Of a stretch of 64,000 nucleotides of DNA, positions 44,701 to 54,484 are shown one piece after another. Below the pieces are notes generated by a model. The model worked only from the letters and a program-made list of their open reading frames with translations, did not search any database and had not been told where the DNA came from. The position numbers and the translations under genes are program-made. Each line of letters begins with the position of its first letter. The stretch's first letter is position 1. Where the stretch lies: positions 4,340,001-4,404,000 of the forward strand of contig JAGVVL010000001.1 in NCBI GenBank assembly GCA_018287875.1, read 5' to 3'. This DNA is from Nigrospora sphaerica (lineage: Eukaryota; Ascomycota; Sordariomycetes; Amphisphaeriales; Apiosporaceae).

Positions 44701-45124
44701 AACCTTTAAGAGGGGAGACAAAGTCTACCTACTCCGCAAAAACATCAAGACCAAACGACTAAGCGACAAACTCGACTTCAAGAAGATTGGACCATTCGAA
44801 GTTGAAAAAGTCATTTCAGAAACCAACTACTAACTATCGTTACCCAGCAACATGAGGATACACCCCGTATTCCATATTTCCTTACTCGAACCAGCTCTTA
44901 AGAACGCCCAGATCGAAACCAACCTAGAAGTCGAAACAGATCAGCATGAATACGAAGTAGAAGCAATTCTCGACAAAAAGAAGTTCGGAAACAACTGGAA
45001 ATACCTCGTCAAATGGAAGGGATACTCACTAGAAGAAAACACGTGGGAACCTATTGGCCACTTGAAGAACGCGCAGCAGACCCTAAGGAAGTTCCAGGGG
45101 GAACCCCGAAAGACGACCACATAG
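41780..45124 (+). pseudogene. Gypsy-B Pol: protease, RT, RNase H, integrase, chromodomain
   Basis: One frame, nine internal stops. Domains: aspartic protease (LVDSGAQGNYF), RT (LPNGYNLIRI; NAPASFQ; catalytic YLDDILIY near 42850), RNase H (ETDVSDYAIGG; DHKNLATF), integrase with HHCC finger (C-terminal pair CDLC) and core LDFIVKLP, then ISNRDKLFTSKFW where the second catalytic Asp is Asn (GAC/GAT-to-AAT type), then QTDGQTERMNQTLE. The chromodomain is at the C-terminus (YEVEAILDKK; YLVKWKGYS; NTWEPI). Stops replace Trp or Gln codons conserved in relatives, the signature of RIP. Confidence 0.92.
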
Positions 45125-45754
45125 CAGGATCCGACCCCGCGTCGAGCCACGCGTCGTTCCATTCGAATCTAAGGCTGTCGGAAGTAATCGGAAGATCGGA
45201 GGAAGCCGGAATAGCCTCGGTCGCACGGCGACGCTCTTCCTCCTCCTCACGATCCAACTCCTCGACGCTCTTCAGCCCGCGCTCAATCGCGCGCGCCAAC
45301 CTCTCACGCCACATTTTCCTTTGTTTCCGAAGACGTTGAATCTTCTCGTCTAGAGCACGGCGCTCCTCCTCGATCTCCTCGATCTCAGCCTCCAACCTAG
45401 AGTCCTGATGCACTAAGGCCTGCATGTCCAAAGCCGACAGACCAAAGACGTCGCACTTCGCAAGACCACGACCAACGCACTCCTGGCAACGAGTCGAATC
45501 CAGCTCCGACACCCGACAAGCTGTTTTTCGACGAACACAAGCCGAACAACCAGGGGAACGCTCAGTAGCAGAAGATGACATCGCGACGAATAGCAATAGG
45601 CGTTGTTCTGTCTTAATCGCACGAGATTTTCGTTTTTCAATTCGACCTGACATGATAAGCATGCATCACAAAAACATGAAGAAGGAAGGATACAGAACTC
45701 ACCAACACCCGGCGTTGTGGACGACCTATTATACGACCCTGTCTTTAGGGACAA
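45051..45754 (-). CDS. Antisense spliced gene in Gypsy-B: Zn2Cys6-like plus coiled coil
   Basis: Two exons, 45754-45703 and 45646-45051; intron of 56 nt with GTGAGT and GTCAG, phase 1, restoring the frame; 215 residues. ATG lies 25 bp from the 3' LTR. The N-terminal half has CSAC-VRRKTA-C-x9-CQEC-x7-C, i.e. CX2CX6CX9CX2CX7C, within the limits of the fungal Zn(II)2Cys6 binuclear cluster. A long charged coiled coil follows (RLEAEIEEIEEERRALDEK; LRKQRKMWRERLARAIERG), then an acidic/Trp C-terminus. The 3' end overlaps the end of pol convergently by 74 bp. Probably DNA- or nucleic-acid-binding; role in the element unknown. No stops, unlike pol. Confidence 0.7.
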
Positions 45755-45778
45755 AGACCTTGAAGAGGGGAAGGGTAG

Positions 45779-46304
45779 TGTTACGACCCAGACGAGCCAA
45801 CAAACCGCCTACGGGAACAGACAAGCGTCATGCAGCCAAGGACCGCCGGACAAACAAACAAGTTAATGCGGCAAACAAACAAGACACTAGCCACAAGCAG
45901 CCACACGAGCCACGCCAAGACTAAATCACGTGATGGATCATAGGATCGTGAATGAGGAATCCACGATCTAACGATCCAAGGTATCCACTGGATCATAGGA
46001 TCGCGACTTGGGATTTCACGATCCAACGATCCAACGCATATCAGTGAGGGAATGACTTAGTATATAAGTTAGAAGGATTTCCTAGTCAGACAGTCATTAC
46101 CTCAGTGATCAATCTAAGCATCTATCTCACCTATAGATGGGAGTAATCTCCTAACGACCTATTGCGAAGTTCAGACCAGTTACCCAGTCACGCACCCTCA
46201 GTTATCAGTTACCCTACGACCAGTGTTCAAGCTAGACAGACGCTCTCTGTCCCTGATTGTACAAACCCTACGTCACGCAGTACTTAGGTATAGCGTTCGT
46301 TACA
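45779..46304 (+). repeat. 3' LTR of Gypsy-B (526 bp)
   Basis: Differs from the 5' LTR only by transitions (for example near 45863 and 46010). The antisense gene starts 25 bp upstream, so its promoter could lie in this LTR on the minus strand. Confidence 0.97.
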
Positions 46305-46338
46305 TAACGGTATAGGGGTAAGCCCTATACTTTTAACA

Positions 46339-46503
46339 AGAAAGGATTCCAACTCCTCCTCGGTCCGCGTCTCCTCACCCTAAAGGCGTTAAGACTCGGC
46401 CATAATACGCGATAAAGAAGAAACGAGAACGCCAGAACCATTGCAGAAACGACCACAGCAAACACACTTCTTACAACGCAACACCCCTTCCATTATCTAA
46501 TAC
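46339..46503 (-). pseudogene. Antisense-gene relic of Gypsy-X, N-terminal part
   Basis: Starts with an ATG at about 46493 and encodes a Cys cluster (RCKKCVCCGRFC) and VLVSSLSRIMAES, then stops, then acidic EETRTEEELESFL, matching cluster plus coiled coil of the Gypsy-B antisense protein. It continues at 38444 downwards, the insertion 38445-46338 lying between. Confidence 0.6.
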
Positions 46504-46796
46504 TTCTATTCCCATTTGAAATAAAGAGTGCAAAGTATAACTTTGAAGCTAAATTCCTCGATGATGGCAAAAAGCTTATAACGTTAATCCGTCTTCTTAG
46601 AAAAAGACTTTTTGTTATAGGTATAGGACTTATCCTATACCGTTCTCTGTTATTACGGACTAAGCTATATACTTAATAAAAAGCTAGTCCTTTAACCAAG
46701 CCTATTCTAGAGCTCGGGCTAGCTTACTCTAGAGTATAGGCTAGCTTACCTGCAAGCATAGCCCGCTTTATTTGTAAGCGTAGCGTACGCCACGTA

Positions 46797-47358
46797 TGTA
46801 ACGAAGCGCTATACCTAAGTACTGCGTGACGTAGGGTTTGTACAATCAGGGACAGAGAGCGTCTGTTTAGCTTGAACACTGGTCGTAGGGTAACTGATGA
46901 CTGGGGTGCTTGACTGGGTAGCTGGTCTGAACTTCACAATAGGTCGTTAGGAGGTTACTCCCATCTATAGGTGAGATAGATGCTTAGATTGATCACTGAG
47001 GTAATGACTGTCTATGTAGGAAATCCTTCTGACTTATATACCAAGTCATTCCCTCACTGATACCCTGGATCACCTTGGATCACTACTGATCCAACTGATC
47101 CCTTAGTGTTGGCTCACTAACACTGTTACTGATCCTGTACTGGAGGCTCACCAGTGGCCCCACTGATCCATCCCGTGGATCAGTGCCAAGCTTAGTGATC
47201 CATCACGTGATCTAGCCTTGGCGTGGCTTGCCCTTGGGACTGGTGTCTCTTGTCAAAGGCTGGTCTCCCTTACTTGGTGATGTAGTAGGCGAGGTCTTGG
47301 CTGCATGGGCGCTTACCCGCTTCCATAAGATGCTTGTTGGTTCGGGTCGTCCGTAACA
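46797..47358 (-). repeat. Solo LTR related to Gypsy-B (TSD ACGTA)
   Basis: 562 bp, reverse orientation, TGTAACGAAGCGC...CCGTAACA, flanked by ACGTA at 46792-46796 and 47359-47363. It diverges from the Gypsy-B LTR in the middle (GATCCAACTGATCCC block), so it is a sister subfamily. Nested in copy c. Confidence 0.92.
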
Positions 47359-47676
47359 ACGTAGAAGCTTTTGCAGTTTTTACAAGTTTTCACAAGTTTC
47401 TTTGTGGCTTCCTGAAGCTCCTATAAGCCCCTATAAGGCTTCACAAACCTTTATAAGGTTCTATATGCTTTTAAGTCACGTAACCACTTACGCAATCACT
47501 TATACGTCTTCTTCTTCATATTACTAAGAGGATAAGGATTTAACGGGTATAAGTAAAAGCTAAATCTCTTTTCTCTGTGTATCTAGTCTATCCTTAAGCA
47601 AGCAAGTAAGCAAGCACATAAAATACACTCTCGTTCCTCTTGAAAAGAAGTTTCTTATTCTTTTGTGTTTCTTTAC

Positions 47677-48083
47677 TGTTGCAGGTATAGGACTTATTTT
47701 ATACCGTTATGCTTCACTACGGACTAAGCTATACACTTAACAAAAAGCTAGTCCTTTAACCGAGCCCATCCTAGAGCTCGGGCCAGCCTACCCTGGAGCA
47801 CGGGCTAGCTTATCCGCAAGCATGGCCCGCTTTACCTGCAAGCGTGGCGTACGCCACGCGGAAGCTTCTGCAAGTTTCCACGAGTTTCTTTATAGCTTTC
47901 TGAAGCTCCCACAAGCCCCTATGAGGCTCCATGAACCTCTATAAGGTTCCATATGCTTTTAAGCCACGCAATCACTTACACAATCACTTACGCATCTTCT
48001 TCTTTATATTACTAAGAGAATAAGAGTTTAATGGGTATAAGTAAGGGCTAAATTTTCTCTCTTTGTATATCTAGTCTGTCCTA

Positions 48084-48117
<34 letters not shown>

Positions 48118-48265
48118 AAAAGCACACAAAATACACTCTTATTTCTCTTGAAGAAAAGTTTCTTATTCTTCCGTGTTTCTTTACCTATAAGAAACAACCT
48201 CCAAGATCGAAAAAGCCCTTATAAAAGAGTTGCTTCCTCTTCCGGTCAAGCCACCACTCTCAACA
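47677..48265 (+). repeat. 560-bp-family solo LTR, copy d (TSD TTTAC)
   Basis: 589 bp, TGTTGCAGGTATAGG...CTCTCAACA, TTTAC at 47672-47676 and 48266-48270, nested in copy c. Contains an (AAGC)n microsatellite at about 48083-48118. Confidence 0.92.
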
Positions 48266-48312
48266 TTTACTTATAAAAAACGACCTCCAAGATCAAAAGA
48301 GCTTTTATAAAG

Positions 48313-48873
48313 TGTTAAAAGTATAGGGCTTACCCCTATACCGTTATCCTTTGTTAAGGACTTAGCTATGCACTTATCGAAAAGCTAGTCCTTTAACCAA
48401 GACTGCTTTAAATCTCGGGCCACCTTACCCAACAGCACAGGCCACCCTACTCTAAAGCTAGGGCCACTTTTTCTATATACGTAGCCTACGCCACTCGGAA
48501 CTTTTTATAAGTTTCTACGAGTTTCCACGTACTTCCATAAGGTTCCACAAGCCTCCACGTGGTCCCACGAGGTTCCATAAGCGTCCATGTGCTTCTAAGC
48601 TACGTCACTGCTTACGCGTCCACTTACGCGTCCCCTCTTTGTATTACTAAGAGGATAAAGGGTTAAAAGAGTATAAATAAGAGATAAATCTTCCTTCTTT
48701 ATGTACATAGTCTCGGAAATAAGCAAGCAACTTAAAGATCTCACTCTCTACCCCCCTTAAGAGAAGTTCCTACTCTTCCGTGTTCCTTTATCCTTAAGGA
48801 ACGGCCTCCGAGATCGAAAGAGCCTTTATAAAGGGGTTGCTTCCTCTTTTTGATCAAACCACCACTTCCAACA
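48313..48873 (+). repeat. 560-bp-family solo LTR, copy e (TSD TAAAG)
   Basis: 561 bp, TGTTAAAAGTATAGGG...CTTCCAACA, TAAAG at 48308-48312 and 48874-48878, nested in copy c. Confidence 0.92.
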
Positions 48874-48916
48874 TAAAGGGTTACTTCTTCTTCCGATCGA
48901 ACCACCACTTTCAACA

Positions 48917-49072
48917 CTTTTCGATGCAATTAGACATAATAAGCAGACATTACAAGAAAAGCAGGGGGAAAAAAAGTGGAAAAAGAAAATTTATAAAGAA
49001 CTGGCACAACAGGTAGAACAGCCTTTTATGTAACCAGCCTTAAAAACAAGAGCTTGAAGAGGAGAGAGGTGA
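48917..49072. other. Gypsy-X internal sequence next to its 3' LTR
   Basis: Aligns with 45640-45778 of Gypsy-B (GACATAATAAGC and GCTTGAAGAGG blocks), decayed. It corresponds to the start of the antisense gene. Confidence 0.65.
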
Positions 49073-49286
49073 TATTATAAACTAACAGCGCTATATTCCA
49101 GGCTAAGCAAACAATTCTCTTATAGCTAGCACTATAGAACAATGTATAAACTAACTATTTCTTATTACTAGCTATAAAAGAACAAGCTATGATTACCCCA
49201 CGGCTATTCCACACTCAGCCTTAAGTTAGAACAATATATAAAATAGATCACTAGGAATAGATTATAGCTTAATAGTGATCTAGAAG

Positions 49287-49847
49287 TATTAAAAGTATAG
49301 GGCTTACCCCTATACCGTTATTCTTTGTTAAGGACTTAGCTATGCACTTATTAAAAAGCTAGTCCTTTAACCGAGACTGCCCTAAAGCTCGGGCCACCTT
49401 ACCCAACAGCACGGGCCGCCCTACTCTAAAGCTAGGGCTACTTTTCCCGAATACGTGGCCTACGCCACTTGGAACCTTCTACAAGTTTCTACGAGTTTCC
49501 ATGTACTTCCATGAGGTTCCACAAGCCTCCACATGGTCCCACGAGGTTTTATAAGCGTCCACGTGCTTCTAAGCCACGTTATTGCTTACGCGTCCACTTA
49601 CGCGTCTCCTCTTTGTATTACTAAGAGGATAAAGGGTTAAAAAGGTATAAATAAGGGATAAATCTTCCCTTTTTGTGTACATAGTCTTGGAAATAAGCAA
49701 GCAACTTAGAGATCTCACTCTCTACCCCCCTTAAGAGAAGTTCCTACTCTTCCGTGTTTCTTTATCCTTAAAGAACAGCCTCCAAGATCGAAAGAGCCCT
49801 TATAAAGGGGTTGCTTCCTCTTTCCAATCGAACCACCATTTCCAACA
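49287..49847 (+). repeat. 560-bp-family solo LTR, copy f (TSD AGAAG)
   Basis: 561 bp, starts TATTAAAAG (TG mutated to TA), AGAAG at 49282-49286 and 49848-49852, nested in the Gypsy-X LTR. Confidence 0.9.
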
Positions 49848-49969
49848 AGAAGAGAATCACCAGTGATCTTTAATAGACTTATCAGTAAGCTTTAAGAAAA
49901 CAAAGGCGATCTAAGGTATTAATAAGGGAATGACTTAATATATAAGTTAAAAGGATTTCTTTTGCAGGT

Positions 49970-50526
49970 ATAGGACTTATCCTATACCGTTCTCTGTCAC
50001 TACGGACTAAGCTATGCACTTAACGAGAAGCTAGTCCTTTAACCAAGCCTATCCTAAAGCTCGGGCCAGCCTACCCTGGAGCACGGGCCAGCTTACCCGC
50101 AAGCATGGCCCGCTTTACCCACAAGCGTGGCGTTCGCCACGCGAAAGCTTCTGCAAGGTTCCACGAGTTTCCACAAGTTTCTACGTGGCTCCCTGAAGCT
50201 CTTACGAGCCCCCATGAGGCTCCACAAACCTCTATAAGGTTCCATATGCTTCTAAGCCACGTAATCAGTTACGCAATCACTTACGCGTCCTCTTCCTTGT
50301 ATTACTAAGAGGATAAGGGTTTAACGGGTATAAGTAAAGGCTGAATCTCCCCTCTTCGTGTAACTAGTCTGTCCTGAAGCAAGCAAGCACACGAAATACA
50401 CTCTCGTTCCTCTTGAAGAGAAGTTCCTTATCCTTCCGTGTTTCTTTATAGAAACGACCTCCGAGATCGAAAGAGCCCTTATAAAGGGGTTGCTTCCTCT
50501 TTTCGATAAAATCACCACTTCCAACA
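49970..50526 (+). repeat. 560-bp-family solo LTR, copy g (TSD ATTTC)
   Basis: 557 bp, start mutated (TTTTGCAGG), ATTTC at 49965-49969 and 50527-50531, nested in the Gypsy-X LTR. Confidence 0.9.
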
Positions 50527-50756
50527 ATTTCTCATATAAACAGTTATTACCTTAGTAGTTAATTTAAGTATCTATTCCATCTATAGATGGGAATAACCTT
50601 TTAATAATCTATTGTAAAGTTTAGACCAGTTACCTAGTTAAGCACTCTCAGTTATCTAGTTATCTAGCGACCAGTGTTTAAGCTAGACAGACACTCTCTG
50701 TCCTTAATTGTATAAATCCTACGTTACAAAGTACTTAGATATAGCGCTTTGTTACA

Positions 50757-51908
50757 CACAACTAGAATAGCGTTATAGCCGTCACTCTTTAATAAATGTA
50801 TAACGAAGTCTATTAAAATATCTTATAATACTTATTTAGGTACGGGTAGTGAGACCGGGCCAAGGCTCTTACGTAAGCCTTGATCAAGGGTTTACACAAG
50901 TATAAGTTAGGCTTTGGTAGTCCAGTTCATAGCTAGAGACACAGCGCGCTTTTTCCCTCCTTTTAATACACTGCTACTCTTACTACGGCACTTCACACTC
51001 ATTTTTCGTGACTATTTTGAGCTTCTTTTACTTTCCTACGTTAAGGATCATCTTGATCAACAATATCTTTACCTGATTGTCCCTTGGGATCGGCCTCACA
51101 ACTGTGTCTTTCTATCAGACTCCCTACAGTTTGGAGTTTCTTGGTTCCAGCAGTGGGCAAAACACCCTTACCTAGCTTTGCAGAAAGAGATAATATAGCG
51201 GCAGATATGATAGTTATTAGTTTATTACTCTATAGAGGCGTATATTTGTAACTAGTAGTAGTTTTAAAACAAGGTTTTATATATATGGGCTTTTTTTAAA
51301 CATCTAGCCATGGTAGTATCATAGTATAAACGAGTTAATTTAACACGGAGCTTAGGTAGATTAAGGATATTAAGCGGTTATAGTAATACAGTATATTAGC
51401 TTGCTCTTTATACTTAGTAAAGAAGATTAAAAGATAGCGGAGTTTTCTAATATGTAATGCCTTTAAGATAGAATAAACAGTTTTATTTAACTCGTATCTT
51501 TAGGTTATAAGAGTTTAAATAGCTAGCGGCAGTAATGGGATGTGTCATTCTTAGTATAAAGATAATATAATAGTAAGCTAGGAGTTTAAGTTAACGGCGC
51601 CTAGTTTTAAAGGGCGGCTAAAAGCGGATTACAATTTAGTTATAGCGTTAATACAGATTAAGATTTCTTTAAAGCGGACTAATTTTCTTTAAGATTTAAA
51701 GCTTTTTTTTAAAATAACTTTACTTTAATATAATAATCATTTATTTCTCTCTTTAGATAAGTTCTTTAACTTTTTAATTAAAGTATTGGGCTTTATTCCT
51801 TACTTCATAAGTTAATACGTGATTTTAAAGTTAAATCAAGATAAGAATTTAAACTATCTTACTTATTAGCGGTTTAATAACTTTATTATTATAAAGTATT
51901 TTAATTTT
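50757..51908. other. AT-rich repeat-derived sequence
   Basis: No gene supported. A frame at 50914-51198 lies in a stretch of mixed composition and shows no domain. The remainder is AT-rich. Confidence 0.5.
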
Positions 51909-52481
51909 TGTTGGAAGTGATAGTTTAATTGGAAGAGGAAGCAACCCTTTATAAGGGCTCTTTCGATCTCAGAGATCGTTTTTTATAAAGAAACACGGAA
52001 GAATAAGGAACTTCTCTTCAAAAGAAACAAGAGTGTATTTTGTATGCTTTTTTTCTAGATAGACTAGATACACGGAGAGAAGAGATTTAGCCCTTATTTA
52101 TACCCGTTAAACTTTTATCCTCTTAGTAATACAAAGAAAAAGACGCGTAAGTGATTGCGTAAGTGATTACGTGGCTTAAAAGCATATAGAACCTTATAGA
52201 GGTTCATGGAGCCTCATAGGAGCTTGTGGGAGCTTCAGGGAGCCATATAGAAACTTGTGGAAACTCGTGGAAACTTGTGGAAACTTACAGAAGCTTCCGC
52301 GTGGCGTACGCCACGCTTGCGGGTAAAGCGGGCTATGCTTGCGGGTAAGCTGGCCCGTGCTCCAGAGTAGGCTGGCCCAAGCTCTAGGATGGGCTCGGTT
52401 AAAGGACTAGCTTTTTATTAAGTGCATAGCTTAGTCCGTAGTAAAGCATAACGGTATTGGATAAGTTTTATATCTGCAACA
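51909..52481 (-). repeat. 560-bp-family solo LTR, copy h (TSD ATTTT)
   Basis: 573 bp, reverse orientation, ATTTT at 51904-51908 and 52482-52486. Confidence 0.9.
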
Positions 52482-52497
52482 ATTTTTAATAGTTAAT

Positions 52498-52731
52498 TGT
52501 AAGAATCTAAAGGAATCACAATGGCATCGTCAGGTATAGAGTAGCAAAGAGCAGGCTTAATTCCACTGCAAGACTGATTCTTACAGAGTCTAAGTTTAGG
52601 TTGGGCGCTAGCGGTGCGCTCGTCCTTTGCTAATAGATTGCCAGCGAGTTTGCGTTACAAATTAAGTGACTAGCCTGCAAGTGTACATGGATATCCCCCT
52701 AGCGCTTTCTCCCCTATACTCCTCTCTTACA
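52498..52731 (-). repeat. 213-bp-family solo LTR, copy 7 (TSD TTAAT)
   Basis: 234 bp with a small insertion (GTACATGGATATCCCC) near its end, RIP-mutated; TTAAT at 52493-52497 and 52732-52736. Confidence 0.88.
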
Positions 52732-52995
52732 TTAATAATGATCTTAATTAATAATAACGCGCTTTTTAATTCAGAACGCTATTCTTTAAAGTAGCAAATA
52801 ATATTTAGAAGTTCTTTATTATAGATTTTATAATTACACTTTATTAAAGAGTGCTTTTTTAAGAAGAAGATAACTAGGTATAAAATTTGTTGAAAGTGGT
52901 GATTTAATTAAAAGAAGAAGCAACTTTTTATAAAGGCTCTTTTAATCTTGGAGGTTGTTTTTTATAAAGAAACACAGAAGAATAAGGAACTTCTC

Positions 52996-53532
52996 TAATG
53001 CGTAAAAGGTAGGGAACCTGCCAGTTGACAGATCTTGCTCTTAATAGCCTATGCATATTTACGGTATCCAGTTTAGCAGACTAGGTTATTGTCTCCCCCC
53101 GTAGTGGCACGCATCAAATGCTGGGAACACGGAGAATGAGCATCGCCCTCGATGTGGACGTCCCAACTCCCTTCAAGTGGTGCACACCGCGGGAATCGAA
53201 CTCCGCTTTCCTGGGTAGTCGGACACCAGGTATCCAACCATGGACGCGTGTGCCAGGCCTCGAGGTGCAGCAGGTGTACCCCGCCCCACGCGTCAAAGTC
53301 TCAGACCAGTAACCGCTACGAAAACGGAACCAAGAGATGCTACCATTTGATATAGTGTAGACTGGGGTGAAGGGGAAAGAATGATGTATTCCGTCCGCCG
53401 GCCACAAAGTAGCTGTCAGGGCAGGAAATCATCTATGGTGCGATATCCTAACTAGGTAGGTGGGATAGCAGGACCTCTCCTTAACAAGGATACCGCACTT
53501 TATTACTGTTTACCTACCTCTGCCACATATCA
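52996..53532 (-). mobile_element. 537-bp non-autonomous element with tRNA-like core (TSD TTCTC)
   Basis: Inserted in copy i with TTCTC at 52991-52995 and 53533-53537. On the minus strand it opens with a 185-bp block (53532-53348), the same as the solo LTR at 25275-25458, followed 2 nt later by TGGTAGC, a possible tRNA primer site. A tRNA-like sequence follows at 53253-53178. It has no second LTR, and its far end, read inwards (TAATGCGTAAAAGGTAGG), weakly resembles the LTR start (TGATATGTGGCAGAGGTAGG). It could be a TRIM-like or SINE-like hybrid. Confidence 0.6.
53178..53253 (-). tRNA. tRNA-like sequence (probably a pseudo-tRNA in a mobile element)
   Basis: 76 nt ending in an encoded CCA. A B-box GTTCGATTCC is intact, and acceptor ends pair GCACAC with GTGTGC. 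An anticodon-like stem CCTGG/CCAGG encloses 11 rather than 7 nt, and the T stem is weak (GCGG/CCGC). The A-box is degenerate. Because of these defects and its position in an insertion, a functional tRNA is unlikely. Confidence 0.4.
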
Positions 53533-54022
53533 TTCTCTTCAAAAGAACAAGAGTGTATTTTGTATGCTTGCTTACTTGCTTACTTGCTTGCCTGCTTGCT
53601 TGCTTAAGAATAGACTAAATACACAAAAAGAAAAGATTCAGCTCTTACTTATACCCATTGAACCTTTATCCTTTTAATAATACAAAGAAGAGGACGCGTA
53701 AGTGATTGCGTAAGTGATTACGTGGCTTAGAAGCATATAAAACTTTTTAAAGATTTATAGAGCCTTATAAGGGCTTGTAGTGGCTTCAGGAAGCCACATA
53801 AAAACTTGTAGAAACTTGTAGAAACTTATAAAAGCTTTCAAATGGCGTACGCTACGCTAGCAGGTAAAGCAGGCTATGCTTGCGGGTAAACTAGCCCGTG
53901 CTTCAGAATAGGCTAGCTCAAACTCTACAATAGACTTAGTTAAAGGACTAGCTTTCTATTAAGTGTATAGCTTAGTCCGTAATGACAAAGAACAATATAA
54001 AATAAGTTCTATACCCGCAACA

Positions 54023-54484
54023 AAATTCCGTTGTCTTTATATTATAATAACACACTAATAAACATATAGTTTAAGGCATTAGTCTTTAAAATCACCTTTT
54101 TTTATTTGAAGAGAGCAAAGATTATAGCTAATATAAACGCGTTCTTTAATATAACAAATACGTTTTTATTTTTTTTATTAAGCAAATTGAACCATTTTTC
54201 TTATAAAGTTAATTAATAAAGTAATAATCTTATACGTTAGTTAAGTGTAACGGGCTATGCTCAGTAGCATTAATGGAAGATGTTGAATTGCAATATATTT
54301 TCTAGATGAAGAGGGAAGAAGCTACATACTTTAGATTTCCTCACAAGTGTCTGATAAGTAGGGTCCAAGCTATGCTTAAACTTTGTGCGTTTGGGCTACC
54401 TAGTGGCCTAAGCTTCTTTACCTGGTCTTAATCCGTTATACTTTTTTAGTTAAAAAGATTGTTAATAACTAATACAGTATTTTA
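54023..54484. other. AT-rich spacer
   Basis: No gene seen; a less biased block at 54250-54440 may be another insertion remnant. Confidence 0.45.

Larger units (their letters stand above)
38967..46304 (+). mobile_element. Ty3/gypsy chromovirus Gypsy-B, complete (7,338 bp)
   Basis: Two 526-bp LTRs and exact target duplication TAACG (38962-38966; 46305-46309). Gag, a gag extension, protease-RT-RNase H-integrase-chromodomain and an antisense spliced gene are present. Pol keeps one frame throughout but has nine stops, each explicable by C-to-T or G-to-A, i.e. mild RIP. The LTRs differ at roughly eight sites, all transitions. Dead as an autonomous element. Confidence 0.97.
38445..46338 (-). repeat. 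560-bp-family solo LTR, copy b (split by Gypsy-B)
   Basis: Reverse-orientation LTR, TGTTGGAAGTGGTGG...ACTTTTAACA, split by Gypsy-B (38967-46304 plus TAACG). Without it the LTR is 551 bp. No clear duplication around it (AAAAG versus AGAAA). It lies within the antisense-gene relic of Gypsy-X. Confidence 0.85.
46613..48916 (+). repeat. 560-bp-family solo LTR, copy c, carrying three nested LTRs (TSD CTTTT)
   Basis: Outer boundaries TGTTATAGG...CTTTCAACA, exact CTTTT at 46608-46612 and 48917-48921. Subtracting the three inner insertions with their duplications leaves 577 bp, the family length. Confidence 0.92.
49073..50756 (+). repeat. 3' LTR of Gypsy-X, carrying two nested LTRs
   Basis: RIP-mutated Gypsy-B-type LTR from TATTATAA (for TGTTACGA) to GTTACA at 50756; about 556 bp after removing copies f and g with their duplications. 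The TATATAAG box and the GATGGGA-ATAACC block are recognisable. Confidence 0.8.
52888..54022 (-). repeat. 560-bp-family solo LTR, copy i, split by a 537-bp element (TSD AAATT)
   Basis: AAATT at 52883-52887 and 54023-54027. Without the inner element and its duplication the LTR is 593 bp. Reverse orientation. Contains GCTTGCTTACTTGCTTACTT microsatellite-like sequence near 53570. Confidence 0.88.

Noticed and set aside
48083..48118. CRISPR-like spaced repeats
   Set aside because: Simple AAGC microsatellite in an LTR; the genome is eukaryotic.
50914..51198. 94-codon frame
   Set aside because: Lies in repeat-rich sequence, no domain, no splice or start context.
53178..53253. Functional nuclear tRNA gene
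   Set aside because: 11-nt anticodon loop, weak T stem, degenerate A box, encoded CCA and location inside a mobile insertion.
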